Source of the DNA: Straminergon stramineum | Lineage: Eukaryota > Streptophyta > Bryopsida > Hypnales > Calliergonaceae | Assembly (NCBI GenBank): GCA_963920665.1 | Contig: OY987263.1 | Coordinates: 42,133,218 to 42,197,217 of the forward strand | Direction of reading: 5' to 3' | Length of the DNA: 64,000 bases | The notes under the pieces: generated by a model | What the model saw: only the letters and a program-made list of their open reading frames with translations | Databases searched by the model: none | What the model was told of the DNA's origin: nothing | Part shown: one piece after another, positions 11,426 to 22,714 of the stretch | How the letters are laid out: each line of letters begins with the position of its first letter | Numbering within the stretch: the stretch's first letter is position 1 | Program-made: the position numbers and the translations under genes

Positions 11426-13379
11426 TTGAATGTGGAGTGCGGCCTTCATACAGTCAGCCAATCCACGATTAGTAGATTAAAAAAGGAGCACTTCAATAAC
11501 GTTTCCATTAAGCCTATAGGCAGCTCTTTTGCCAAGTGTACGAAGTGCGATGAACTACAACAATTCATTTTGAAATCACCAAAAGGAAGCTTGGACTTCG
11601 TGGAGTTCATGAAGTAGCAAGGTGAACATCTGAATCATCAAGCATCTTGCCGTCGATTGTATGCCACATGGCGTGAAGAATCTAAGAGGAACCCAGAGGA
11701 GATACTGTGCATCATTCACGACAAAATGGATACAAGGAAGACGGCTCTTCCAAGAATGCAGGTGACTACAAAGGCCACACAAGGTTTGGGTCAGCTTCCT
11801 ATGAGTGTAACTGGTATGGTCGCTCATGGTCATGCCGACGGTGCATATGCCCATTATGGACCAGCGTGCTGGCCAGGCAACTCGAACTTCACTGTCTCAT
11901 CGTTGGCTAAGCTGTTTCGTCGACTTGAAGGTCCACCGATTCGGGAGACTGGCAACCTATTCCCCTATCCGCCTACGAATACATTGTTTGAGGCATTACT
12001 TAGAGGGAAATCTAGGTGTATGGACGCCTTGAAACTGATTCCAGAGGATGCTCGACGTGGAGCTCGCCCACTTCCTAAAAAGCTCTATCTTCAGCTTGAC
12101 AACTCCGCGAAAGATAACAAGAACCAGTATCTCATGGCATTCTTGTCCTTGCTTACTGCAAGAGGAGTATTCCAGGAAATTCAGGTGGATTTTCTACTAG
12201 TAGGACATACTCACAAGGACATTGATGCATATTTTAGCCACCTGTCCAAGGCTTTGAAGAGCAAGAATACATTTGTCATCGCGGACCTTATGAAAGCCTT
12301 CATGGAGTCCCAAGAACTGACATTTATGCCAGAATTCATCCAAGAGGTGGCGGATTTCAAGTCGTTTGTCAAGGGATACCTGTGCAGCGGCACTGCTAAA
12401 CTGATTGGTTTAGGGGAGATGCACCTCTTCTGATTCTATGTGGATTGTCATGGAGTCCCTGTCATGAAATATAAGAAGTCAGCAGTTGATTCACAGTGGC
12501 TACCATCTGATGGACCTTCGCGATGCTTGTGGAAGAAAGACCGAAGTGGTCAGCCGAAGCTACCTCCGGGTTGCCCTAAACCTGTTCCTTTCAAGCCCAT
12601 GTGGGGTTGCGAAGTTCCCTCAGCATCTGGAAATCAAGAGAAGGCGGTGGAAGCGGCACGGAAAGCAACCTTGAACAAGGGTTTGATTCTGTTAGGACTG
12701 GAGAAGTACATTGACTTTTGGGAAGATGGAATGACCAAATGCAAGGGATTTGCGACTGCCTTTTCTCCATACGTCGAGTATTGGAAGCGTGTGTTGCGCG
12801 AGGTGAAGGAGCCACTTCCGGACTGTCCTACGGATTGGTTGAAGGCTTCTGGCCAAAGTACGATTGGAGGGTGCAAAATCCATCTACCCAGGAGCCGATA
12901 GTTAATCCTGTTGACATCCTTCCAGAGGTAGAGGAATTGGAACCTTATTGCGGACCCGCAAATGAGGTGCCAAGGGAAAGCTTCAATCCTTGGGTTGATA
13001 TTCGTCCAGGTTCGTGGGTTCTGCTCCGACCCGAAGACCCCTCAATTTATGCTGTCTGGCAAGGAAGAGCACTGTGCGAGGTTTGCAGAGAGGAAGGCCA
13101 TGTCAACAACGAGAAGTTCCTGCTCCAATATTGGAGACCGGATAATTCTGAAAGTTCGATGAAATTGAGATACCAAAATTGTTGGTACGAGAAGTGGGTT
13201 GTTGAGAATACACCTCCCGCTTAGGTGGATGCATCTTCTATAGTATACGCGACTTGGTCCAAGACAGTTAACCCAAAATCACGGACCATTCCTAGGAAAA
13301 GTAGAGAAGCCGCCCTTGTGAATTTGAATAGGGCAAACAAGGTGGACCCTTGATCATCTATTGTGTCCTGATGTTTACG

Positions 13380-14475
13380 GCTATTAGGAGATCTCCCAAT
13401 TCGCTTCTTTATCTTTCGTAACTGTGGTAGGCCTTTCGGGAGATCTCCCGATGCTTTGTTTTTATTGGCCGCATAGTGGCACAGCTATCAGTTGATCTCC
13501 CGATGCTTGGTTTTGGTTGACGTGCTATTGGCAGGGCCATCGGGAGATCTCCCGATGTTTCCTTCGGACGGGCGCAAAAGTGGGAGCCTGCGTGTCCACA
13601 TATGGTTTCTTGTCTTTCAAGGTTTAGTTAGGGACCACCAGTTCTTGTGAAATCTTCTGTGGTGTGAATGCCTTCACTTTATTCATGAAGACCGGAATGT
13701 GTTCTTTTTATTCCTGCAGTGCAACCTCCCAATCCCATTTCTTAGTCATAGCAGGTGCTGGCACTCCATTGGCTTTGCTTTTCAATATTTTCTTGTACTT
13801 GATCTCTTAAGCGATAATTAAAATGTTGCAAGACAATTTCCTTCTTTCTTGCATTGTAAGTTACTACTTCCAATATTCATTTTCATTCGTTCTATTCCAT
13901 TTCAAATGACTTGGTCTTGTCATTCTTTGGAATCTTCTACCTCTATGCTTTCAAATGTTTATGTTTCGAACGACTTTGTTAATATCAATAAAGGCCAAGT
14001 TTTTACATTCATTGTTCATGCCCGGAATACTTTAGAAGGGCATAAGATGCATAAGACCAGAATGTTTTGGTATACAAAATGATCGTGCTAGCCTTACAAG
14101 GCTTGCACTCCATCGGGAGATTTCCAGGTAACTTACTCCCTACCTCCATTCCAAGTGGTAGCAATTACTTCATCATTCAGAGTTTCAATCTTCCCTGACA
14201 TGTATGTTCGTGAACTTATGGGGCCTGGCACCACCCTCAAGGAAACCTAAACTTCTATGTATCTGGATATCTCCCGATGTATTGCTTAGAATGAATCCAT
14301 GCGAGCCCTATTTACTTCATCATTTACAATTAATGTATATCCTGAGATGCACATTAAAGTGATTTAATTGACCTATCGGGAGCTGTGCAACACACTTACA
14401 AAAATGAACTTCAGAGTATCTGGAAATCTCCCATTGTAATGCCTCACACCATGCATCGGGAGATTTCTGCGTTTT
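13380..14475. repeat. Dispersed, increasingly degenerate palindromes downstream of the transposase
   Basis: Copies lie at about 13384, 13436, 13487, 13538 (a perfect 20-mer), then degenerate half-palindromes at about 14111, 14263, 14411 and 14455. The last recognisable copy near 14470 may mark the right limit of the element. I could not find terminal inverted repeats or a target-site duplication. Confidence 0.75.
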
Positions 14476-14479
14476 CTTA

Positions 14480-15800
14480 ATTTTGGACTTTCAATAGTCC
14501 AAAAGTAGTTAAATATGGCATATGGAGAGGTACACCCTATTCTCTTTAGTAGCAAAACATCATCTCTAGAGATTCATGATCTAGGTCTTGTAAAAAATTC
14601 AGATTTTAGGGCTTGAATGGAAGTGTTCTATTTTGTTCTCTCCCCTTTTTCATTTGCACTTCTTCTAGGCCTTAGGTCACTTCTTCATGTGTGCATTCTC
14701 AAAAACCCGAGTTGAAGCCCGTCTGAATTGGCATGAAAAAAGATTTCCTTACTCCATGTTTTGCAAAGTTGAGCTAGTGAACTAGTGAATGCTTCTTCAG
14801 CCAAGTGAACGAATGAGCCATTGTCTTTTGATGTAAGTTAGAGCTTCAATTCTAATTGATAACTTTGCTCCAAGTAACTCTTAGTTGGCATGCCACTGCT
14901 ACTCAAGGCTGGAATGTGTATTTGCTGCATAGCTTCTCCATTCACACAATGGCAAATGTTGTATGGCGAGCAAAGAAGATACCCTAACCCTGAGTGAGGC
15001 CTACAACAACCGACACCAACAATTTAATACAGGCCACCTTCGGCCTTTGGAATGGGATTACGTGTGCATTTTAGCAATGCAAACAAGGATTCTAGGACGG
15101 TGGACAAGACTCGGCAACATGTCAAGAATAGACGGAGAACAGGGAGGAAAAATACGAACAGGAGAAAGGAGTACGTGTACACCCCTGGGCTTCCTGTCAA
15201 GTGATCGTATGTTCACAACATGGACAGAATATTTGGCAACAATCCTCGGGTGGTTATTAGCCTTGGCGCTACCGAGAATCCAGCTCCAATTCGCCCATCC
15301 GGACCTCTAATAACATTGAAGAGTATCGTTAAGACTGAGGAAGGCTGCACTAGCCCAAACTTCACTAGTTCCTCTGTCCGCTAATTCCGAGGAGTCTGAA
15401 AAGGCTCATCTAGAGAGCACTTGCTTCGCTGCAGAGAAAGAGGACACGCCAGAGACCCCTCCTACTTCTTTCTAGATGCAAGTTGAGAATCAGGTACTTA
15501 CGAACTCTTTAACGAGGAGAGGCAAGAAACGGAGATACTCTTACCATAGCCCTGCAAAGGCACTTGCTGGGGCCATCCCAATTTGGAGAGCTGTGTGCAC
15601 AACGAGAATGAGATAGAGCAGAGCTTGAAGAGCGAAGAGTAGAACAAGAATAGTGGAGGCAAAAGGAAACTGCTCATTCTCTGCCAGTGGAAGTCCAAGA
15701 ATGAGAACCACTTTGTGAGCAAGCCATGGCATTGAGAACTTTCCAAAGGCACAACAATGCAAGGACACTAAAAAGATTCAGGAGGACCAAAGCGAGGAAA
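14480..15800. other. Transition region; no gene supported
   Basis: There is a plus-strand ORF of 115 codons at 14963-15310 and overlapping minus-strand ORFs at 15498-15768, none with recognisable motifs. The 15500-15800 part is the 3' intron or flank of the TLC remnant that follows on the minus strand. The 14480-15500 part resembles nothing else in the window. Confidence 0.35.
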
Positions 15801-15804
15801 TTAC

Positions 15805-16290
15805 CAGAGCAAACATCGTGAGATACTTTGCCACGGTCTCGTATCTGCGTCATCACCATACCCCAGATGAACACCCACCAATACATATGCATCACTTGCA
15901 ACATGATCAGCAAAGTGTTGAAAACGTAGTAGAGCATGGTCCCTCCCACCAATAGCTTGCTGAAATATTGTAGAGACTCACAACTGGAGCAAACCAAATC
16001 AACTACTAAGATTAGGATGGTGGTCTTCAAAGGACGACGGAATGATGGCACCTCATGAAGGCATCCTATTCATGCACCTTGTGAGGATATCACTCCTAAT
16101 GAAACCTCAGGCATGATGCAAACCACCTCCATGAGAACTAATTTATATCGAAAGCAATAATAAAAGAGTTGAACAAAGAATATACCTTGCACTCCAGAGT
16201 CCTGATGAGCACGAAGGGAAAAACTATAAGCCGCAAGATAAACCATGATATGGCAAATAGAATGAAAGAAATACTCTTGTAGGAACAACC
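15805..16290 (-). pseudogene. TLC-domain (ceramide-synthase/LAG1-like) gene remnant, copy A
   Basis: Two adjacent exons of a multi-span membrane protein are visible. The upstream exon (about 16186-16275) reads SISFILFAISWFILRLIVF and ends at AAG|GTATAT. The next exon (15805-16051), after CATGAG|GTGCC, reads through YYVFNTLLIMLQVMHMYWWV to RDRGKVSHDVCS and ends at CTG|GTAATT. This matches the C-terminal half of TLC domains (TRAM/LAG1/CLN8), which act in the ER membrane in sphingolipid acylation or lipid sensing: an LFAxSWFxxR helix, then a hydrophobic helix leading into HxYWW, then a DVRS-like motif. The 5' exons with the TLC catalytic His pair are not found upstream, and I did not find a final exon here as in copy B. 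It is probably a truncated duplicate. The exon pair itself has no stop or frameshift. Confidence 0.65.
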
Positions 16291-16299
16291 ACTAGCCTG

Positions 16300-18240
16300 C
16301 TATACTTTGTCAACTTCCCAATTTCGAGAAACACATCATTTCCATCATGTAAGGCCATTACATCGATCCAATACAATCTAAGCTCCCAGTCAAACATGGA
16401 AACTAGAGATCACTACAATTAATAGAGGACTCTGGATCACTGTACTAGGTACTTGAACATGAATGAGGCAATTAATTTTGCAATGACATACACCAAATGA
16501 ATGCCAAATGAGTTTTAGAGATCTTATGCATAATCTATTCAGGAAAAATTTCATTATTTCAAGATTTTGTGATTGTTGTGGCATCACTTTTGCTCCGGAC
16601 ACCAATTGAAATGAAAATATTATTCCCAAAAAACAAGTCAATTTCTTTATCATGCAAATAAATTTCAAAAACTCTAGAAAAAAATTGAAATCATGGCAAT
16701 ATTTGGAAGTACCTTCAAGAACCTACGTAGGAGATTCTTGGGACCTTCAAAAGTTAAACAACCACCTTGAAGTAAAAAATGATTCAACTCTCCTCAAGGA
16801 AGTCTTCAACTACCATACATGGGTTGATCAAGAGAGCTCGAGGTGGTTTTGGGTGAATGAAGGGGGCCATTCAAAGTCAAAACTAACAAAACAATAAATA
16901 TTGCTTTTTGAAGTTTTCATTGACAACAAAAATCAAGAAAGTGGTTGCAAGTGAGATGTGAGGCCTATAGATAGATAAACTAGAGAAGACTTTGTCAATC
17001 ATGACATTGTATGGGTTCTTTACTTTTACTTTAAAAGTGGTTTGATATAAAAAAAATTATATACCACATTTTTTATTTGCTACAAAATAAATGAGTATGA
17101 GAAGAGAAATAAGATGGAATTCACCAACAAATGTTTTGTTATTAAAAATGATATATTAATTGTTGTGGCTACAACACATGGCATACTAGTACTCTATTAA
17201 GTTATAAGAATTAATATTAAATTGTGAAAAAGAGGCTAAGAATATCAAAAGTATTTTAGATGGCCTTTCATGCCAATGGGGACTTCTTTAGTATGACATT
17301 CATACAAAATCACATCTATCTTCCAACGCTCTTCAAAGCTATGATTTTTGTAATAGAACAAGATACACTTTGGGTAGTTTAAATAAAAACACATAGCTTT
17401 CTATTGTTGCTTCATTTAATGATTTCACTACAATAGAATGCAAGATACTTAAAAGCAATTGGCAACAAGATTTTCAGGCTTGTATAACATAAGAAGACAT
17501 AGTGGACCATTTGGTGAGTGTGCATAGTTCCTCTTATTGGATTCACAATTTCTTTCCTACAAAAGAACAACAAATTAAGAAATTGTTCATAGGTCTTGGT
17601 TTAAATCAAGCAAGAAACATGATAGGTTGTCAAAGCAATACCATATACCTTCCGTCATTATGAATCCTAAAGGGGACTAGTCTTGCCCTTTTGGATACTA
17701 ATATGGCTCTCTTAATTCCCTAAACAACTTTGATGGCTATCCAAATGTGTTCTTTGCATTGAGATTGTAGAATAATGAGTAAACCTTTTACCATATGTAG
17801 AAGCTACATGGTGACTTTTCAAATCAATTCCAACCCTTTGAGCCCCAATTCTAACCATTTTTTAATTCTAGTTCCACACTTTACAAATGGATGCACGCCC
17901 TTTGCCATTCATCAAGTCAATTTCAACCAACCACTAAAACAAATAAGCTAAAACTTGGTTTGCCACTCAAGTCAACTATTGCTTCATAAAAGAATCCAAT
18001 GCCACCTCTCCAGAACCAAACACAAGTCTAAGATTCCATCATATAGGACTTGTGAATCAAAGTCATCACTTTGATGAGGTTGACAATACCATGAAGAAAT
18101 TCTTCAAAGAGAACGGAAAATCAGCAGATACCAATGCTCAAATGGGCCAACCCCTTGTGATTGCCCAAACCATTACCAAAGCATCTTCCATGGACAAGCA
18201 CCAATGTGTGCCAACATGCTCTCAATTGGAATCTCAATTA
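16300..18240. other. AT-rich intergenic DNA
   Basis: No real gene is seen. The stretch from about 17880 to 18240 resembles the DNA 3' of TNL1 (about 27500-27840) and TNL2 (about 52540-52870). It is therefore the 3' flank or UTR of the LRR pseudogene that follows on the minus strand. Confidence 0.45.
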
Positions 18241-18284
18241 CTATTGTCCACTTGATCTTCCTCCCAAGTGCCATGCCTTCCAAT

Positions 18285-19653
18285 TTAAAATGGAAGTGCA
18301 CCCATATCTTGTTCCTCCCATTCACCTACCTTCCAAAGCTCCCAAGATCTTGGAGCATTCCAACCGGATGAATGAACAAGCACCGTCCTTCGAACAAAGT
18401 CCAACCTAAACTTTTTTAACTCATACTTTCTTGAAAAAGGCACCGGTTGCAATAGAGGCAACTCATAGAACATTTGAATGTCTTCCTCGTGAAGCTCAAG
18501 TTCTTTAAGGTTCCTTAATGAACTCAAGGTTGGCAACTACAATAGATGTTTGCAAGCAATAAGATTGAGATGTTGCAATGTAGGTATATCTCCCACTTCT
18601 CTCAAGGTTGTCAATCCATCGTTAAAACTCAAATCCAACACTTCCAATTGATTGAATCCAGTGAGATTCAATCCCTCGCCTAATTGGCTCATGTGCAAGA
18701 AAAATTTTCGAAGTTGTTGAGGATAACAATCCTCTATAGACACCACTAGTCTCACCTCACCTAAAATAGTCAAGATTTGCAATTTGGTTAACTTTAATAA
18801 GTAGACTAGGCACCTCAAACTGTGGATAAATTTGTATATTCAAATTCTTCACGTCATTAAGATGATCTATCCCTTGAATATCAACCAAATCTTGGCAAAA
18901 CTCAATGGAAAGATCTTCTAGGCGTGATGGTTGACAAGCTATGCCTATTGACAAAGTTTGCCACTTCTAAATGTAGAAAAGATTTACACTCTCTAAGGGC
19001 CAACAATTGCTCAAATCCAAAGAATGAACATCCACTTCATCAAGTTCCAATTTAAACAATTGTTACATCGTGCAAGTATATTCAATCCTACTACCACATG
19101 TACTCTCTTATTGGCCAATTGCTTCAAGGAAGAAGTTGCCCCACAATATGAGAACTCATACACTTATAAAGAGTAAGGGAAATTCAATTTCAAGTAAAAA
19201 TAGTGAGGTCCTTTAGTGTTTTCAAGCCCTCAACTCCATCAATCCCACAAACGTTACTTAGTTTTAAAACCCTCGATCTCTTTAAGCCCTCCAAATTTAT
19301 AGCTCTATGTCTCAAATGCAATTGTGAAAGCCCCAATACCTCAATATAAGAAAAATAATTCCATTTTAGGCTATGGCAATACTATCAATTTGACCAACAT
19401 TTGGATGCTTCTCGAGGTCTATATGATATTCTCCAATTGCAAGCCATTTCAAGGTTGTGCCAGCAATTACTTTCAAGCTCTAGGACCTCACTATTTTCCA
19501 CATACATCCACATCCACTCTCGTAAGTTTGTGGACTTGTCAAAAGATCTCATTGCTTCAAGTTTCGCAAACTCCAAATATGGTAGTGCATGCTAAGTCCT
19601 CCATATCTCAAATCCACATCTTGTACTAAGCCTCCTCGCTTCAAACACTCCAA
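18285..19653 (-). pseudogene. LRR exon of a TNL gene, decayed third paralogue
   Basis: The conserved acceptor of the LRR exon survives as GGTAG|TTGGAG at 19653, matching CAG|TTGGAG in both full TNL genes. Pieces follow in shifting frames. The junction with FAKLEA (about 19385-19576) aligns with FVELEA of the paralogues, the LRR part SRLEDLSIEFCQDLVDIQG lies at about 18850-18900, and the LRR C-terminus is at 18285-18818. A TAG at 18537-18539 sits where TNL2 has CAG (HLLQLP), so this is a direct C-to-T nonsense change. Several frameshifts and deletions are present. No TIR or NB-ARC exon is found in the 8 kb upstream, so only the last exon was duplicated or the rest was lost. It cannot encode a receptor. 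Confidence 0.85.
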
Positions 19654-20042
19654 CTACCAACCTAACACCACAAAAATAACCACATAAGATATAAATACCC
19701 AATCTACATTACCACTTGTTAGCCACTTCACACACCCATGAAGCCCACCACTTGGAATGGAACTTATAGGCCAAAAAACCCAACATAAATCAGATGGAAA
19801 AGACAATACTCAACAATCTTAGTGTGATGACAACCTTATCAGAATATCAAAATTTTGAAAAGATATATCAATATCAAAAATATCAAAATTGTGAAAAAAT
19901 ATATTTTATAAGAGAAAAGTAATGTAATTTGGCTAAAGAATGTCCTTTAATCCTTAAAGGACAAACTAGTGACCATGAAAATCATCCCTTTCAGAATTGT
20001 GTGACTTCATCTCCTTTAACACTTAAATGTCAACATGGATGT

Positions 20043-20372
20043 TTTGTGTCTAGTGGATGACAAGGAATTCTCTTGTATATGAAAGAAGTGCAACTATTCA
20101 TCTTCAAAATTAGGGGTGGAAAAGGGAGATCTTCTATAATAGTTTGACTTCCATTGAATATTTTTGGTTTTTTTAAAGTAGATAATGTCACACGGTTCGA
20201 AAGGGGAAGATTTCCACAATCACCAAGTCTATCTTTTAAGGGTTAAAAAAACAAAAATATTCATTGTAAATCAAACTATTGTAGAAGATCTCTCTTTTCC
20301 AACCCTAAGTTTGAGGATGAATAGTTGCACATTTGCCCTACATAGGAGAATTCCTTGTCATTTATCGGACAA
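20043..20372. mobile_element. Foldback (MITE-like) element
   Basis: The left arm from about 20043 (TTTTGT...GGATGACAAGGAATTCTC) and the right arm ending about 20372 are reverse complements over roughly 140-150 bp with scattered mismatches. They meet near a short centre around 20210. Half-copies of the same sequence occur elsewhere in the window, so it is a repeat family. No coding capacity. The target duplication was not resolved. Confidence 0.7.
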
Positions 20373-21251
20373 AATAAGTCTGTTGTATCGTTTGTGGGTT
20401 AAGAATTAACTTCATTTCAATAAGTGGTCTCCAATTCAAAAGAAGCTCATTTTTATGGCTCAAATTCACATCAAGAACATACAAGGAGCCAAAGTCTTTC
20501 AATCCTCTTTTCACATATCAAATCTAAAAAATGGTCACCAAAAAAAAATATGAGGTTAGAGGGCACAATACATATAACCCCAATCAATTTCAATCTTCTT
20601 AAAATCTAATCTACAATTTTTAAAAATGAATTTCTAATGTGATTTTTTCTCCAAGATCTAGTGTATTTGAGGCACATTTTCAAGAGACCTCAAACATGAG
20701 AAAATCAAGATTTGCAATTATGGACACCCTTGCACAAAATCTTGAGTAGATAAATCATAATCATTCATTTTCAAAATCTGATTTTTGATGCTAAAACTAG
20801 ACTTCAAAAATATTTTTCTAAAATATAAACTACTAATATTAGTAATTTGATTAGTTTTTATTAAACTTCAAAGTATTGTCAACACCAAAAATTTTGGTGC
20901 CTCGGGCATTTAGGGGTTAAATTAAAGATTTGAGTTTGTAGAGTTGCAATTCGTTTATTACGCTATAAAATTACTAAATTGAATTATCAGACACTCATTC
21001 AGTCCAGGAGATACAAGAGGAAATGCAAAACAAAATTGGGAATAAACTGATTTTCATCTTCCACCCTGCATAATTATCTGTTGCTGTGCACTTCCAAAAC
21101 TTCCAGAATTTCAATTTGCATGAGTGCGAATTAGTCTAGTGAGGTTGTCTGCACTCCATTAAATGATCAAGTACACTCATTCATAAGAGGCTAAAGTGGG
21201 GGTGGGACTTTGCAATTAATCCTTGTACCGTATATAGAAGATTTGTTTTAC

Positions 21252-22650
21252 CTGTAGTTGCAGACTCAAATAGTGGACCTTGGCCATCTCCGAGGCGTAA
21301 GTACAAAGTATCTCAGGCAAAACCTCTCTTGCCTTCACCGCAGAGGATGCTGCCTCTGAAGCAGCTTCCGATGATGCATCACGCTTTTTCTGAACTATCA
21401 TCAAGGCGGTTGACAATCTCGAGCAATCTCATTGATTTCCAAGAAGTCCTGCAATTCCTTATGCTTTTGTCGTGCTTCCTGAACAATCACAATAGTGGCT
21501 TCTTTCTCTCTCTGTAATTCCTGGCTCATCTTCCGAGCCTCGTACATGGCCGTGGCCACACTGTCTTTTTCAGCGGTCAAATTTTCCTGTACTCATAATC
21601 AATTTACACCTCAAATTGTAGTCTTTGACTCTGATGCAATCTTCAATGAAAGATCTCTGAAACCTGCCTCACACTTTTATCAAAATTTCAAGCTCACCTG
21701 GAATTGTTTGATTCTGAGATGTGAGTTTTCCATCTCGTTGTTGATATTTGTGGTCACGTCTAGGAACAAATTACTAGCTTTAGTTGCAGACATGGAGACG
21801 GCAGCAGCGGCGGCGGGCACATCTCTCCGAAGCTCGTCTGCTGAAGTAATCTGTGTGAAATCCTCAGCTCCTTCCTGCTCAAATGGAAGCCGAAATGTTA
21901 CAAATCATTACCCACATTCATTACTCAGTGACACTTGGCGAAGCACCCACATGTTCAGAATCTTAACGAATCCGAATAAATTAAAAAGTCAAGATTGAAC
22001 ATGAAACTCGATTAGATGTATGGGCAGAGAATGGCTATGTATCTTCAGGTCTTGAACAAGACATGGATCTTTGCCCATGTATTATTACGAACACATAATA
22101 TCTTGAGGAAAACACGACCCACTCAAATTTTTTTACGTTCAACTCGCGAAATGCTGCGAGGTTTGCAGAACTAGTTAGTTCAAGTGCCAAAAATTTCAGG
22201 CCCTGTTCCAGCACCCATCTGGAACCTCAGGCCTATACTGGTTCTGGTTTCCAGAGTTCTGTACAATTGAAAGACACGATTTTGGTGCTCTAGAACAAGC
22301 CAATTTAACTAATATGAGCATTCAAGAAAGTACCTGTGTTCGACCAATTTCGGCTTTCAAGTGGTTGAGGTCTTCCTTCAGAGATTCAGTCATAAGAAAG
22401 ACTCCCTCGTGGGTACCCTGCAACCACTTCTGAACGTCCAGTTTGAGAACGTTTACTCTTTCGCCTTTGCTGCTAGCGAGCAAGTCCTTCGATCACTTCG
22501 CGTAGGACTCTCTCCGCCGCTCCCGCTCAAGCGTCTGCTGTACGAGGCCGCGCTCGATCTCTACCATCTCCGCAATCTCGACTCGGAAGTGGTCCACCCC
22601 ATCCAGAAGCATCTGGCATTTTCCATCCCAAAACGACAAGACATACTCAG
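21252..22650 (-). pseudogene. Coiled-coil protein gene fragment, unknown family, three exons
   Basis: Three minus-strand exons have good splice sites. Exon a spans 22650-22334 (acceptor GCAG|CTGAG, donor CAG|GTACTT), exon b 21874-21698 (acceptor GCAG|GAAGG, donor CAG|GTGAGC) and exon c 21586-21252 (acceptor ACAG|GAAAA, donor CAG|GTAAAA). The translation is rich in Glu, Lys, Gln and Ala with heptad-like spacing, for example SLKEDLNHLKAEIGR and MYEARKMSQELQREKEA, so it is an extended coiled coil. I do not recognise the family. Exon a has an in-frame TGA at 22493-22495 between RESYAK and SKDLLASSKG. Exon c has a one-base frameshift near 21425-21440. The gene is probably a decayed or partial copy. 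Exon b and part of exon c recur at 45.77-46.1 kb. The true 5' and 3' ends were not located. Confidence 0.6.
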
Positions 22651-22714
22651 CTGCAGTCGCAGATGGGCAAAATGACCATCTTACGTTGCTCCGTGAGTGC
22701 AACGGCTGCAATCA

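Larger units (their letters stand above)
10063..13224 (+). pseudogene. DUF7869-like transposase gene, two exons, decayed
   Basis: Exon 1 (about 10063-10467) encodes a conserved N-terminal region (SVDWTRKRKYITLEG, CATAWYTIHGVPKS). Exon 2 (11426-13224) follows a phase-0 GT-AG intron of 958 bp. Exon 2 carries IIHDKMDTRKTALPR, then LYLQLDNSAKDNKNQ, then FLLVGHTHKDIDAYFS. This D...DN...HTHxDID layout is what I associate with DUF7869 proteins, likely RNase H-fold transposases. That assignment is from memory and unsearched. The C-terminus (RPGSWVLLRPEDPS, then Trp/Cys-rich) looks like a BAH or Tudor-type module. The frame is broken by TGA at 10105 and 10321, TAG at 11615, TGA at 12431, and a one-base frameshift near 12840-12870. 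Coding-quality sequence continues on both sides of each break. The protein would be about 730 residues if unbroken. The intron is filled by the 55-bp palindrome array. Confidence 0.7.

Noticed and set aside
10105..12433. UGA recoding (selenocysteine or readthrough) in the transposase
   Set aside because: A TAG and a frameshift are also present in the gene, and CGA-to-TGA decay explains the stops more simply. The host SR2 gene shows the same change against its paralogue.
14963..15310. 115-codon plus-strand ORF
   Set aside because: No motif, no paralogue in the window and no splice or composition support.
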